Positions 17,392 through 25,317 of a stretch of DNA of 64,000 nucleotides are shown here, in pieces. Under the pieces are notes generated by a model. The model was not told the DNA's origin, ran no database searches, and saw only the letters and a program-made list of their open reading frames with translations. The DNA comes from Candidatus Hydrothermarchaeum profundi (lineage in GTDB: Archaea > Hydrothermarchaeota > Hydrothermarchaeia > Hydrothermarchaeales > Hydrothermarchaeaceae), in assembly GCA_002011125.2 (NCBI GenBank), contig MTMF02000009.1:1642989-1706988 (forward strand). The letters run 5' to 3'. How positions within the stretch are numbered: the stretch's first letter is position 1; every line of letters starts with the position of its first letter. The position numbers and the translations under genes were made by a program.

Positions 17392-18104
17392 ACCCCCGCC
17401 TCCATTACAAATTTAGCTGTTGAAAGGGTAATCTTTCTCGACGTATAAATCTCCACGCTTTTATCCATACCCTTTATCAATGGAGCATCAGAAAACCCTG
17501 TCTCAGCAATGCTTGAGTTTAATATCTTCATTTTAGCTATCATTGATACGAGCTTGTCATTATAATAAATTTTCATTCCAAAAGAATTAAACACCGCTTT
17601 TTTAACTTCAACCCACTCTGAAGAGTCATTCTCAATTCTCAGTTCAATAACGCCTTCCTTGAGAATATCAGTCTTAGGTATACTGGTATTCACATCACTT
17701 TTATAGTATTTGCATACTACGCCTCTCCTTACATCACCATAGAGCGTATATTTCGGTTTAGTGAAAGTAAAGATATCGAAATTATCATAATCACCTTTAA
17801 TCTTAAAGAAAGCACCAATTTCTATTGGAAACCTAATATATACCTTATTCTTAGTTTTTGGTTCTACTAACAAAGGCTTTTGCAGTTCAATAAGCAAAAA
17901 AGGTGTTATCGTCTTTGTAAGATTTACAGGCTCCACTGGGCAGAGGTAAATTTCATTTCTTTTTGTAAACAGAAGTTTCTCAACCTTTTCATCATGAGTC
18001 TCTCTTATGTAAATGTATCCACTATCTTTACTTCTGACAGAGATAGTTATATTCTTTTCTTTTAATTCGAAGGGGAGAGTGTGAAGCCCGTATATAGATT
18101 CCAT
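17388..18104 (-). CDS. DUF432-family protein, MscS partner
   Basis: A 238-residue soluble protein, mostly beta by pattern, no signal peptide or membrane segment. The block PVEPVNLTKTITPFLLIEL and the later KVYIRFPIEIGAFFKI match what I know of the archaeal DUF432 family. Family members typically sit next to mechanosensitive channel genes; here the two genes overlap by 4 nt, so a regulatory or accessory role for the channel is inferred. Biochemical function unknown. Confidence 0.7.
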   Translation of the reverse strand: MESIYGLHTLPFELKEKNITISVRSKDSGYIYIRETHDEKVEKLLFTKRNEIYLCPVEPVNLTKTITPFLLIELQKPLLVEPKTKNKVYIRFPIEIGAFFKIKGDYDNFDIFTFTKPKYTLYGDVRRGVVCKYYKSDVNTSIPKTDILKEGVIELRIENDSSEWVEVKKAVFNSFGMKIYYNDKLVSMIAKMKILNSSIAETGFSDAPLIKGMDKSVEIYTSRKITLSTAKFVMEAGV

Positions 18105-18196
18105 AGGATTAAATCATCTAATTAGCTTATATTCTTTTGGCTAAGATAGTTTCTTTTCAAGAAAAAGTGAGATAAATCTCTCTGATAAATTAGAGA

Positions 18197-18535
18197 TCAA
18201 TCCAAATTACGGAGTACTGAATCTATTTTGGATTTCAAATGATCTTTTGGTACCGCCCCTACAATTCTCTCTACGGGTCTTCCCTTATGGAAAATACTCA
18301 ATGTAGGTATGCTCATAACACCATATTTTACTGCTATAGTTTGATTTTTATCTGTGTCTAATTTCGCAAATTTTAATTTTCCTTTGTATTCTTTTGACAG
18401 CTCTTCAAAGACAGGCGCTATCATCCTACAAGGTGGACACCACTCTGCCCAGAAATCCACTATAACCGGTATATCCGATTCTAATACTTCCTCCCTCCAA
18501 TTTTTCTCATTCACTTCGAAAAGATTCTCATGCAT
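18197..18535 (-). CDS. Thioredoxin with WCPPC active site
   Basis: About 112 residues from the ATG at 18535, which has GAGGTG 7 nt upstream. Longer in-frame starts would run back into the ferredoxin gene. The thioredoxin fold is clear: IPVIVDFWAEWCPPCRMIAP with the CxxC active site and MSIPTLSIF with the cis-Pro. The active site is WCPPC instead of the common WCGPC, which should shift redox potential. It follows the ferredoxin-like gene by 14 nt, so the pair is probably one redox operon. Confidence 0.93.
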   Translation of the reverse strand: MHENLFEVNEKNWREEVLESDIPVIVDFWAEWCPPCRMIAPVFEELSKEYKGKLKFAKLDTDKNQTIAVKYGVMSIPTLSIFHKGRPVERIVGAVPKDHLKSKIDSVLRNLD

Positions 18536-18549
18536 ATCCAGCACCTCTT

Positions 18550-18732
18550 TCAACTTGGTGTAATCGCTCCCTTTGGACATGCAGCAACACATGCGAAGCA
18601 ACCTAAACACCTTTGTTCATCCACTATAACCTTGCCAATTTTATAATTGTACTTCATTGCTCCACTTAAGCATGCCTTTGCTGCACCACACCAGGGGTTA
18701 TTGTCACACAAGCTCTCTTTTATTGTTACCAT
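18550..18732 (-). CDS. Small 4Fe-4S ferredoxin-like protein
   Basis: About 60 residues from ATG 18732. One complete cluster motif is seen near the C-terminus, CLGCFACVAACP, a CxxCxxCxxxCP-like arrangement. The N-terminal half has three further Cys (CDNNPWC and KAC), which do not form a standard second cluster. It precedes the thioredoxin gene in the same operon. Likely an electron carrier or an iron-sulfur partner for a redox enzyme; not assignable further. Confidence 0.8.
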   Translation of the reverse strand: MVTIKESLCDNNPWCGAAKACLSGAMKYNYKIGKVIVDEQRCLGCFACVAACPKGAITPS

Positions 18733-18790
18733 TATTAGACCTCTTTTTTGGAGATTCGAAAATAACAACCGCAATAATATTTATTCTAAT

Positions 18791-18811
18791 TTGTTCACCA
18801 AAAATGAACAA
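18791..18811. promoter_or_regulatory. Inverted repeat TTGTTCA-N7-TGAACAA
   Basis: A perfect 7-bp inverted repeat (TTGTTCA at 18791-18797, TGAACAA at 18805-18811, 7-nt spacer) lies between the divergent ferredoxin/thioredoxin operon and the PAC2 gene. A two-turn spacing of half-sites is typical for a dimeric regulator. The regulator is not identifiable from sequence alone. Confidence 0.5.
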
Positions 18812-18860
18812 TAATAATAAATATCCTGCACCTGTAAAAAGATAAAAGGAGGGAAATCAA

Positions 18861-19604
18861 ATGGATATCGAAATAGTAGAAACAACTCCAATAAAAATGA
18901 ACGAACCCCTTATCCTAAGTGGCCTTCCAGAAGTAGGATTAGTAGGATCGATAGCAGCAATGCATGTGGTTGAGGAACTCAATATTAGAGAGGTTGGTTT
19001 TATAGAATCAGAATATATGCCGCCTGTTAGTGTGGTGCATAATAAAAAACTATTAAGCCCATTAAGGATGTATGCTGACTCCTCGTTAATACTAGTGCTC
19101 TCAGAGATTCCCGTACCACCTAGCATGTATTATCCTCTATCCAAAAAGTTAGCGATGTGGTATAAGAAAAAGAATCCTAGGATGGTAGTATTATTAGGGG
19201 GGATAGCTGTTCCTAACCGCGAGGAAATAGAAAAACCAAAAGTAGTTGGAGTAGCTTCCGACGAAGAGGCCCTCAGATTTCTAGAAAAAAACAATGTCGA
19301 AATTTTAGAAGAAGGATTCCTAGTAGGAATCCATAGTCTCATACTTAAAGAGTGTTCAAAGGGGGGCATACCCGCAGTTTACTTAATGGCAGAATCACAT
19401 TATGGAATACCAGATCCTGGGGCAGCGGCAAAAGTCCTTGAAACTCTAAACGAGGGATTTGGTTTGAATTTAGATGTAAAAAAACTAATAGAAAAAGATG
19501 AAGAGATCAGAGTCATGGCAAGAGACCTAATGAGGAGAACCACAGAATCAATGCGTGTGATGAGCAAACCACAGGAAGAGGATCTACCTGTGATGTATAG
19601 GTGA
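18861..19604 (+). CDS. PAC2 family protein (proteasome assembly chaperone-like)
   Basis: A 247-residue soluble protein with the PAC2/DUF75 pattern: PLILSGLPEVGLVGSIAAMH at the N-terminus (GxPxVGxxG motif), MVVLLGGIAVPNRE, and GIPAVYLMAESHYGIPDPGA in the second half. In eukaryotes PAC2 helps assemble proteasomes; archaeal homologues are only presumed to. A strong Shine-Dalgarno (AAAGGAGGG) precedes the ATG. The small heat-shock gene follows within 10 nt, in line with a proteostasis operon. Confidence 0.88.
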   Translation: MDIEIVETTPIKMNEPLILSGLPEVGLVGSIAAMHVVEELNIREVGFIESEYMPPVSVVHNKKLLSPLRMYADSSLILVLSEIPVPPSMYYPLSKKLAMWYKKKNPRMVVLLGGIAVPNREEIEKPKVVGVASDEEALRFLEKNNVEILEEGFLVGIHSLILKECSKGGIPAVYLMAESHYGIPDPGAAAKVLETLNEGFGLNLDVKKLIEKDEEIRVMARDLMRRTTESMRVMSKPQEEDLPVMYR

Positions 19605-19614
19605 GGTGGGAGAG

Positions 19615-20004
19615 ATGGAGAGAAAGGATTTTCTTAGTATTTTTAATCTAATAGAAGAAAGCTCAAGCTGGGATATCCACCGGAAATGCATGGAGCCTTT
19701 GATTTATATAAGCGAAACAAGTGATGAGATAATTATAACAGTGGACCTTCCCTGCGTCACAAAAGAGAATATAACGGTGAGAGCAACTGAAGACTCTATT
19801 GAGATAGAAGCCAAAGTAAGAACTCCACTGAAATTTGAAAGATGGGGCGTCAGACAGAGAGAAACGTTTTTCAGCTCTTTCAAGAAAGTTGTAAAATTAA
19901 GCTCAAAGATAGATACGGAAAAAGTGAAAGCAAAGTTTAGGAAAGGTATCCTCAAAATTGTAGCTCCTAAGATAATAAAAAAGAGAGAAATTAAAGTCGA
20001 ATAA
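19615..20004 (+). CDS. Small heat-shock protein (Hsp20/alpha-crystallin)
   Basis: About 129 residues. The ATG at 19615 is preferred because GAGGTG sits at proper spacing; an in-frame GTG at 19606 would begin inside that site. The alpha-crystallin domain is visible: ISETSDEIIITVDLPCVTKE, then SIEIEAKV, a loop, and KAKFRKGILKIVAPK, which contains the GxLxI motif. The C-terminal tail is short and lacks an obvious IxI/V anchor. An ATP-independent holdase by family. Confidence 0.9.
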   Translation: MERKDFLSIFNLIEESSSWDIHRKCMEPLIYISETSDEIIITVDLPCVTKENITVRATEDSIEIEAKVRTPLKFERWGVRQRETFFSSFKKVVKLSSKIDTEKVKAKFRKGILKIVAPKIIKKREIKVE

Positions 20005-20073
20005 AATTTCCCTTACTGCAATTAACCTAAAAACCGCAACGGTATTATATGAGGGAATAGTAGAAAGTGAGAT

Positions 20074-20469
20074 ATGAAAGCCGCCACACTACTAGCAGTC
20101 CTTTTAATCGCAGGATGCCTAGGTAGTAGCCAGAGCATAAAGCTTAACATAGAAGTTGAGCCAAACAAAGTTGCTCTAGAGGAACCGGAACCTATAAGTA
20201 TTAAAGTAAATGCTATCAATATTGGACCATCCAGAGAAACCATATCCGCAGGAGTGACAGAGACCCAAGGCCTAAAAGTAATAGAGCCTAATAAAACAGT
20301 ATTTACATTAAAAAACGGCGAGAGTAGAACAATAGTCTTTACAGCATTGCTTACTACAGATGCAGTGCCTGGAGATTATATAATTGATGTACAAGTGAAA
20401 ACAGAAAGCGGAGAGATCGTACAAGACAGAGCAAAGATCACAGTGGTCCAAAAGAAAGGCCTATTATGA
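20074..20469 (+). CDS. Lipoprotein with CARDB-like beta domain
   Basis: A 131-residue exported protein. It starts MKAATLLAVLLIAGCLGSS, with LIAGC as a lipobox and Cys15 as the probable lipid-anchor site. The rest is a beta sandwich of the kind seen in CARDB/NEW3 domains (IKVNAINIGPSRET, GESRTIVFTALLTT, GDYIIDVQV). Probably surface-bound; ligand unknown. The stop codon lies 1 nt before the tRNA-Val gene. Confidence 0.7.
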   Translation: MKAATLLAVLLIAGCLGSSQSIKLNIEVEPNKVALEEPEPISIKVNAINIGPSRETISAGVTETQGLKVIEPNKTVFTLKNGESRTIVFTALLTTDAVPGDYIIDVQVKTESGEIVQDRAKITVVQKKGLL

Positions 20470-20470
20470 T

Positions 20471-20554
<84 letters not shown>

Positions 20555-20617
20555 TTCAAATATTTTTAATTACGCAATGGCTTTCAGATCTGTTAACATC
20601 ACTTAGGTACATAATCA

Positions 20618-20779
20618 CTACTTTTGATTAACTTCATTTATAAAACCGAGTTCTTCAATATAGTGATGTATAGCTATTTCACAGAACTGTGCCCTTGACT
20701 TATAAAGACCTATGTTTACCTTATCATCTATCAATTTTACTAAACCTTCCGCTAACCTTAAATTCACGCTTACACTCAT
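20618..20779 (-). CDS. Ribbon-helix-helix (CopG-like) DNA-binding protein
   Basis: 53 residues from ATG 20779, which has a strong Shine-Dalgarno (AAAGGAGGT). A longer in-frame start lies upstream of that site. The first strand SVSVNLRLAEGLVKLIDD and helix LYKSRAQFCEIAIHHYIEEL are typical of ribbon-helix-helix dimers. No toxin gene is adjacent, so an antitoxin role is not supported; it may be an autonomous regulator. Confidence 0.8.
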   Translation of the reverse strand: MSVSVNLRLAEGLVKLIDDKVNIGLYKSRAQFCEIAIHHYIEELGFINEVNQK

Positions 20780-20926
20780 ATTTATACCTCCTTTAATGTA
20801 ATAGTGCTTTCTCACGTAAATTTCTTTGTTTAAACATGCGGTAACCCATTAAAATTATATACAAAAAATTTCCAAGTAAATTTTTAACTTTATTTTATCA
20901 AAAGAATTCTACCGTATATTGAAATT

Positions 20927-21808
20927 CTACACAAGCTCCCCATTAGCTACTAAGAGAACCCTTCCCCCAACAAGTATCTCTATTTTGTTATCCCTAAGTT
21001 CCGCCTTTAGATAAATCAGAGAGGGTCTGCCAACCTCATACCCTTGTTCTACTTTAATGTCAATCCTCTCCTTACCAAAATAGCGATACTTAACAAGATA
21101 CCCTGCCAGAGCACCATTAGCACTTCCCGTAGCAGGGTCTTCAGGTATTCCATAGTACTCTGCAAAAACCCTTGCACTTATATCATTACTGCTATCCCGA
21201 GTTTCGGGACAAAATGCTAAAATAGCTTTAGATTGAGTACATTTTATTAACCGATAGTATCTATCCTTATTGACTTCTATCCTTTTCAATGCTCCTAGAC
21301 TCTTAAGCGGGACTATTATGAAAGAAAGTCCAGTAGAAGCTTCTTGAATAGGATAGCGTTCATCTATATCGCTCTTATCTATACCTAACACTCTAGAGAT
21401 AGACTTCGAATCCAAAATTTGACCAAAAGAGGGGTTAAATTGTTTCATCCATAGGGTGCTAACCTCTTTTCTACGATATTTCAATAGCACAGGTATTCTA
21501 CCAGACTTTAAGTCTAAGTTTATTGTAGGTGTTTGGCGCTTTAGAATTTCTTTTTGTATCACATAAGCAGACCCCAGTACTGGATGCCCCGCAAAATGTA
21601 TTTCTCTTTTTGGTGTAAAAATCCTAGTAGGATAACCTCCATTTTTTCTTTTAATAGAAACAAATGTTGTTTCAGAGTAATTCATTTCCATCGCGATTTT
21701 CTGCATTTCGTCAGATGAAAAAGCTTGGGTACCTAAAAATACCGCCAAAGGATTTCCAGTAAATCTTCTCTTAGCAAAAACATCCACTATGAAAAATTTA
21801 GATTTCAT
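20927..21808 (-). CDS. PhzF family isomerase
   Basis: 293 residues with the PhzF/diaminopimelate-epimerase fold. Motifs: VDVFAKRRFTGNPLAVFLG at the start, MNYSETTFV with the catalytic Glu, EIHFAGHPVLGSAYV, and EDPATGSANGALAGYLV in the second half. The natural substrate is unknown. The LysE-type exporter gene ends 3 nt upstream, so both lie in one operon and may handle one metabolite, for example an amino-acid derivative. Confidence 0.9.
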   Translation of the reverse strand: MKSKFFIVDVFAKRRFTGNPLAVFLGTQAFSSDEMQKIAMEMNYSETTFVSIKRKNGGYPTRIFTPKREIHFAGHPVLGSAYVIQKEILKRQTPTINLDLKSGRIPVLLKYRRKEVSTLWMKQFNPSFGQILDSKSISRVLGIDKSDIDERYPIQEASTGLSFIIVPLKSLGALKRIEVNKDRYYRLIKCTQSKAILAFCPETRDSSNDISARVFAEYYGIPEDPATGSANGALAGYLVKYRYFGKERIDIKVEQGYEVGRPSLIYLKAELRDNKIEILVGGRVLLVANGELV

Positions 21809-21811
21809 CCC

Positions 21812-22462
21812 TTATAGAATTCTAATCCCGCCAATTATAAATCCTACGCCAAACCAACATAAAAGCAATCCACAAGCACTAAAGACGATAGCATGTACTT
21901 TTCTTGTCCAAAGCTTCCTTGACTTAAAAACCGAAAAGGAAACAAACCAATCCCAAGCAAGGTCACAAAGCCAATGTACGACAGCGAACACTGCAAAACC
22001 AATAAACCCAAAGGTAGCAGCACGTGAGATTAATGTTAAGCCAACTGTAGCCCACCAGAGAATAAAATAAGGGTTTGACCCTGTTGCGAGTATCCCTCCT
22101 AATACGGGCCCATAACTAACATCTCTCTCACTATACTCGGGGTTTCCTCTAACTTTTATTAGACTTATCCCCATATATACTAAGAGTAAACCTCCAATTA
22201 TCCCTATAGCTCTAAGAAATAAAGTAGATGTAAGATAATTAGAAAAACCGAGATATATTAGAAGTATTAGAGGAATCTCCACTATACCGTGTCCGGCAGC
22301 AACCCATGCTCCAGCATTTTTGTCCTTATGCCCTTTTGCAATAGTTACAGTTAACACCGGCCCCGGTGCTAAAACACCCGATAAGGATACTACGACAGTT
22401 ATCGCTAGAAAACCTAATAGGCCAACATTATTGACCATCAAAAGCAATGATTCAATTCCCAT
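21812..22462 (-). CDS. LysE/RhtB-type amino-acid exporter
   Basis: A 216-residue membrane protein with six helices. The early motif VSLSGVLAPGPVLTVTIAKG matches the LysE family signature SPGPxxxxxxxxG, with a central loop rich in charged residues. Probably exports an amino acid. First gene of a two-gene operon with phzF-like. Confidence 0.85.
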   Translation of the reverse strand: MGIESLLLMVNNVGLLGFLAITVVVSLSGVLAPGPVLTVTIAKGHKDKNAGAWVAAGHGIVEIPLILLIYLGFSNYLTSTLFLRAIGIIGGLLLVYMGISLIKVRGNPEYSERDVSYGPVLGGILATGSNPYFILWWATVGLTLISRAATFGFIGFAVFAVVHWLCDLAWDWFVSFSVFKSRKLWTRKVHAIVFSACGLLLCWFGVGFIIGGIRIL

Positions 22463-22535
22463 GACTATTCCTCTTTGCTAGATCAAACCTTTGTGAAAAA
22501 ATTTTATAGATGAGTTATTTAAAGGATAACGTAGG

Positions 22536-22718
22536 ATGTCCAATATGGAGCACTGGAAGTGCACAATTGCGGATAGGAATACCATGGCCCATGGCTTACG
22601 AAACTTGCCTTACTGTGATAATAAGCACACTTTTATCGGCTTAACGGCTGATTGCAGGACTAATCCTACCCAAAGGGGTAAAAACTGTGATTTGTTCCCA
22701 ATTGGTAAGGTCTTATGA
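22536..22718 (+). CDS. Small cysteine-containing protein coupled to the macro-domain gene
   Basis: 60 residues with four Cys (positions 9, 27, 40 and 50) and several His. An ATG at 22545 in frame is an alternative start. No known motif. The stop overlaps the ATG of the macro-domain gene by 4 nt (ATGA), so the two should be translated together. The Cys pattern could bind zinc or an iron-sulfur cluster. Function unknown. Confidence 0.5.
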   Translation: MSNMEHWKCTIADRNTMAHGLRNLPYCDNKHTFIGLTADCRTNPTQRGKNCDLFPIGKVL

Positions 22719-23245
22719 TTATAAAGAAGATAAAAGATTCAGAAATCGTTTTAAAAAAAAGGGACATAACAGACGAAGAAACCGATGCAATAGTAAACGC
22801 TGCTAATGAGAGACTTATCCACGGAGGAGGAGTCGCTGGAGCAATAGTGAGAAAGGGAGGTAGAATTATTCAAGAGGAGTCTAATAAGATAGGAAGAGTA
22901 CGAGTGGGAGATGTTGCTGTTACTGGGGCAGGTGCACTAAAAGCGAAATATGTTATCCACGCCGTTGGACCTAGAATGGGGGAAGGAGAAGAGGATAAGA
23001 AATTAAAAAACGCGACTATAAACAGCCTTAAGAAAGCTGAAGAATTAAATTTAAAGAGTATAGCTTTCCCAGCAATAAGTACTGGCATCTTTGGTTTCCC
23101 CAAAGATAGATGTGCGCGCATAATGCTTAATAGCATCAAGGAATATCTAGAGAGGGATACATCAATCCAAAGAGTAGTATTCTGCTTATTCTCGGATAAT
23201 GATTATAAGATATTCGAAGAAACCCTCAACGAAATTTTAGGGTAG
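22715..23245 (+). CDS. Macro domain protein (ADP-ribose binding)
   Basis: 176 residues forming one macro domain. Signature stretches are DAIVNAANERLIHGGGVAGA (ADP-ribose-binding loop with NAAN and GGGVAGAI) and AFPAISTGIFGFPKDRCARI (the second loop). Members bind or hydrolyse ADP-ribose and O-acetyl-ADP-ribose. The 3' end overlaps the convergent HAD gene by 9 nt. Confidence 0.93.
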   Translation: MIIKKIKDSEIVLKKRDITDEETDAIVNAANERLIHGGGVAGAIVRKGGRIIQEESNKIGRVRVGDVAVTGAGALKAKYVIHAVGPRMGEGEEDKKLKNATINSLKKAEELNLKSIAFPAISTGIFGFPKDRCARIMLNSIKEYLERDTSIQRVVFCLFSDNDYKIFEETLNEILG

Positions 23246-23866
23246 TTTGGAAGCGAATTCCCTTAAATCTCTGACCACATGATCGCCATTTATCCTCCCA
23301 GTTCTATCAATCAAAAAAGAGTTGATGCCCACCTCTCGTGGAACTTCAAAGTCGAACCTTTCGTGATCACCTATATGAGCTATCTCACTCGGCCTCACTT
23401 GGAGAATATCGCAAATTTGCCAGTAAAATTTATGAGACTTTCTTACGAGACCAAAATCTGAAGTAGAGGAAAAGATATAATCTAAGTAATCTTCTAACTC
23501 TACCAACGAGACCTCTAAGAATTCTCGAGAGGCATTAGAAGTCACAATTAATTCGTATCTACCAGACAAGTCTTTCAGTACCTCTTTTACCTCTGGGAAA
23601 ATCTTAACTTTATCTTTGTATTGCCTTATCAAATTCGCTGGATTACCTTCTAGACCGAGTTCTCTAAACCAATAATCCGGGAGATACCACCTTAAATCTT
23701 CATCACCTATTTCATCGTATTTTTTTCGCAAAATTTCTTTAGCTGCCTGAAAATCTATACTATATTTCATAGCGTACAGCCTAGGCATACCCTCATTCCA
23801 CACCAGATCTACAAATCCATGCTCGACGAGAGTTCCATCAACATCAAAAGACACTATCTTAATCAT
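23237..23866 (-). CDS. HAD-superfamily hydrolase
   Basis: About 209 residues from ATG 23866, chosen because MIKIVSFDVDGTL places motif I at the usual distance from the N-terminus (another ATG at 23884 is in frame). Motif I is FDVDGTL, motif II is IVTSNAS, and motif IV is AHIGDHERFDFEVPR. A cap domain lies between. Phosphatase substrate unknown. Confidence 0.88.
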   Translation of the reverse strand: MIKIVSFDVDGTLVEHGFVDLVWNEGMPRLYAMKYSIDFQAAKEILRKKYDEIGDEDLRWYLPDYWFRELGLEGNPANLIRQYKDKVKIFPEVKEVLKDLSGRYELIVTSNASREFLEVSLVELEDYLDYIFSSTSDFGLVRKSHKFYWQICDILQVRPSEIAHIGDHERFDFEVPREVGINSFLIDRTGRINGDHVVRDLREFASKLP

Positions 23867-23981
23867 TTCTACCACAAAGCCCATTTAGTTATCTTAACAT
23901 CTTTTAAAAAGGCTCTAATGAAGTTTTCTTCTAGATTAATAATCGCTGGATTTTTATAATAAGAATACGGGACTAGTATCT

Positions 23982-24401
23982 ATGAAAGTCGAAACAAAAT
24001 ATCTGTCGATTGACGTAAAAGCAGATGTAGATATAAAAGATATCACAAATGATGTTCAGAACGCTGTGCGAGAATCTGGAGTAAAAAATGGGATTGTAAC
24101 TATTTTCGTGCCTGGATCAACAGGCTCAGTAAGCACGATGGAATACGAGCCAGGCCTTTTAAAAGATATACCCCGAGCTTTGGAAACTATTGCACCTAGT
24201 AACATAGACTACGAGCATCATAAAACATGGCATGACGATAACGGTAAGAGCCATGTAAGAGCAACAATAATGGGCCCTAGCATTGTAGTGCCCATAGTAG
24301 ATGGTAGAGTAATACATGGCACCTGGCAACAAATAGTCTTTCTAAACTTTGATACTCGCCCAAGGAGAAGACAGGTTGTATTGCAGATTATGGGCCTTTA
24401 G
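23982..24401 (+). CDS. YjbQ family protein (UPF0047)
   Basis: 139 residues with the YjbQ pattern: IVTIFVPGSTGSVSTMEYE, then YEHHKTWHDDNGKSHVRATI with clustered His and Asp, and WQQIVFLNFDTRPRRRQVVL at the end. Some family members have thiamine-phosphate synthase activity, but the physiological role is not settled. A TATA box (TTTTTATAATAAG, about 23953-23965) lies at the distance expected for a leaderless transcript. Convergent overlap of 14 nt with the PfkB gene. Confidence 0.9.
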   Translation: MKVETKYLSIDVKADVDIKDITNDVQNAVRESGVKNGIVTIFVPGSTGSVSTMEYEPGLLKDIPRALETIAPSNIDYEHHKTWHDDNGKSHVRATIMGPSIVVPIVDGRVIHGTWQQIVFLNFDTRPRRRQVVLQIMGL

Positions 24402-25317
24402 ATAAAAAGTGCTCTACCTCTTTTAAGGTAGGGTAACTGCTCCAACCATACCCAGTAACGCTCAACGCTGCTGCTGCATTCGCAAACTTTAAACATCTTT
24501 CTAAGCTTTTTCCTTTTAAATAGTAGACTACAAAACCTGCACAAAATACGTCACCAGCCCCCGTAGTATCTACCTCATCTACCCTGAAAGCAGGCGCCTT
24601 AATCATATCATTTCCATCCGTTGCAAGACACCCTCCTTTACCCATCTTGATAACTACTAAAGGTACCCCCAGCTCAATATATCTACCGGCTAACTTTTCA
24701 ATTTCCTTTTCTTGAAGTACTCCTTTAATCCCTAAAATCCTTTTGGCCTCAGCTAAATTAGGAAAGAAAAGATCGACCTCAGGCAAAATCTTCTTCAGCG
24801 TATTAACCTTTTCTCTACTCCACCCGCCAGGGTCCCATCCGGTATCAAAGCTCTTCAAGGCATCAATACTCTCTATTAAATCTAGATAATGGCTTTGCAT
24901 TTTTTCTAACAAGAAAAAGGAGGGCAAGTGAACTAGGTCTGCTTTTATATCCTCTACGCAAATATCTTCAAGTGACAATTCGGAATTGCTTCCTCTATAT
25001 GTTATAAAAGACCTCTCATCTTTCTGTACGAGGGAGATAGTTACTCCGGTCTTACCGGAAGTTCTAACGCCACTCAAATTAACTCCGGATTTTTTCAAAA
25101 TATCAAGAACAAAGTTTGCAAATATATCATTTCCGAGTTTACCGAAGAGTTTGACTTTCATCCCCAACTTTGAACAAGCATAAGCAAAGTTTGCAGCACA
25201 TCCGCCGCCATGGATCTGTAAGTCATCAACCAATACCTGACGGCCTCTATAAGGCATCTTCTTTAAAGGAACTATCAAATCGACATTGATATCCCCAATC
25301 GAAGCTATATCGCTCAT
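24388..25317 (-). CDS. PfkB/ribokinase family sugar kinase
   Basis: 309 residues. PfkB signature 1 is GGGCAANFAYACSKLGMKV and signature 2 is DTTGAGDVFCAGFVVYYLKG with the catalytic Asp. It starts MSDIASIGDINVDLIVP, as in ribokinases. Possible substrates are a sugar or a nucleoside. It overlaps the upstream glycosyltransferase gene by 4 nt (ATGA), so both probably act in one carbohydrate pathway. Confidence 0.88.
   Translation of the reverse strand: MSDIASIGDINVDLIVPLKKMPYRGRQVLVDDLQIHGGGCAANFAYACSKLGMKVKLFGKLGNDIFANFVLDILKKSGVNLSGVRTSGKTGVTISLVQKDERSFITYRGSNSELSLEDICVEDIKADLVHLPSFFLLEKMQSHYLDLIESIDALKSFDTGWDPGGWSREKVNTLKKILPEVDLFFPNLAEAKRILGIKGVLQEKEIEKLAGRYIELGVPLVVIKMGKGGCLATDGNDMIKAPAFRVDEVDTTGAGDVFCAGFVVYYLKGKSLERCLKFANAAAALSVTGYGWSSYPTLKEVEHFLSKGP

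Noticed and set aside
20618-20779. Antitoxin of a toxin-antitoxin pair.
   Set aside because: No toxin-like gene (PIN, RelE, MazF) is next to it on either side.
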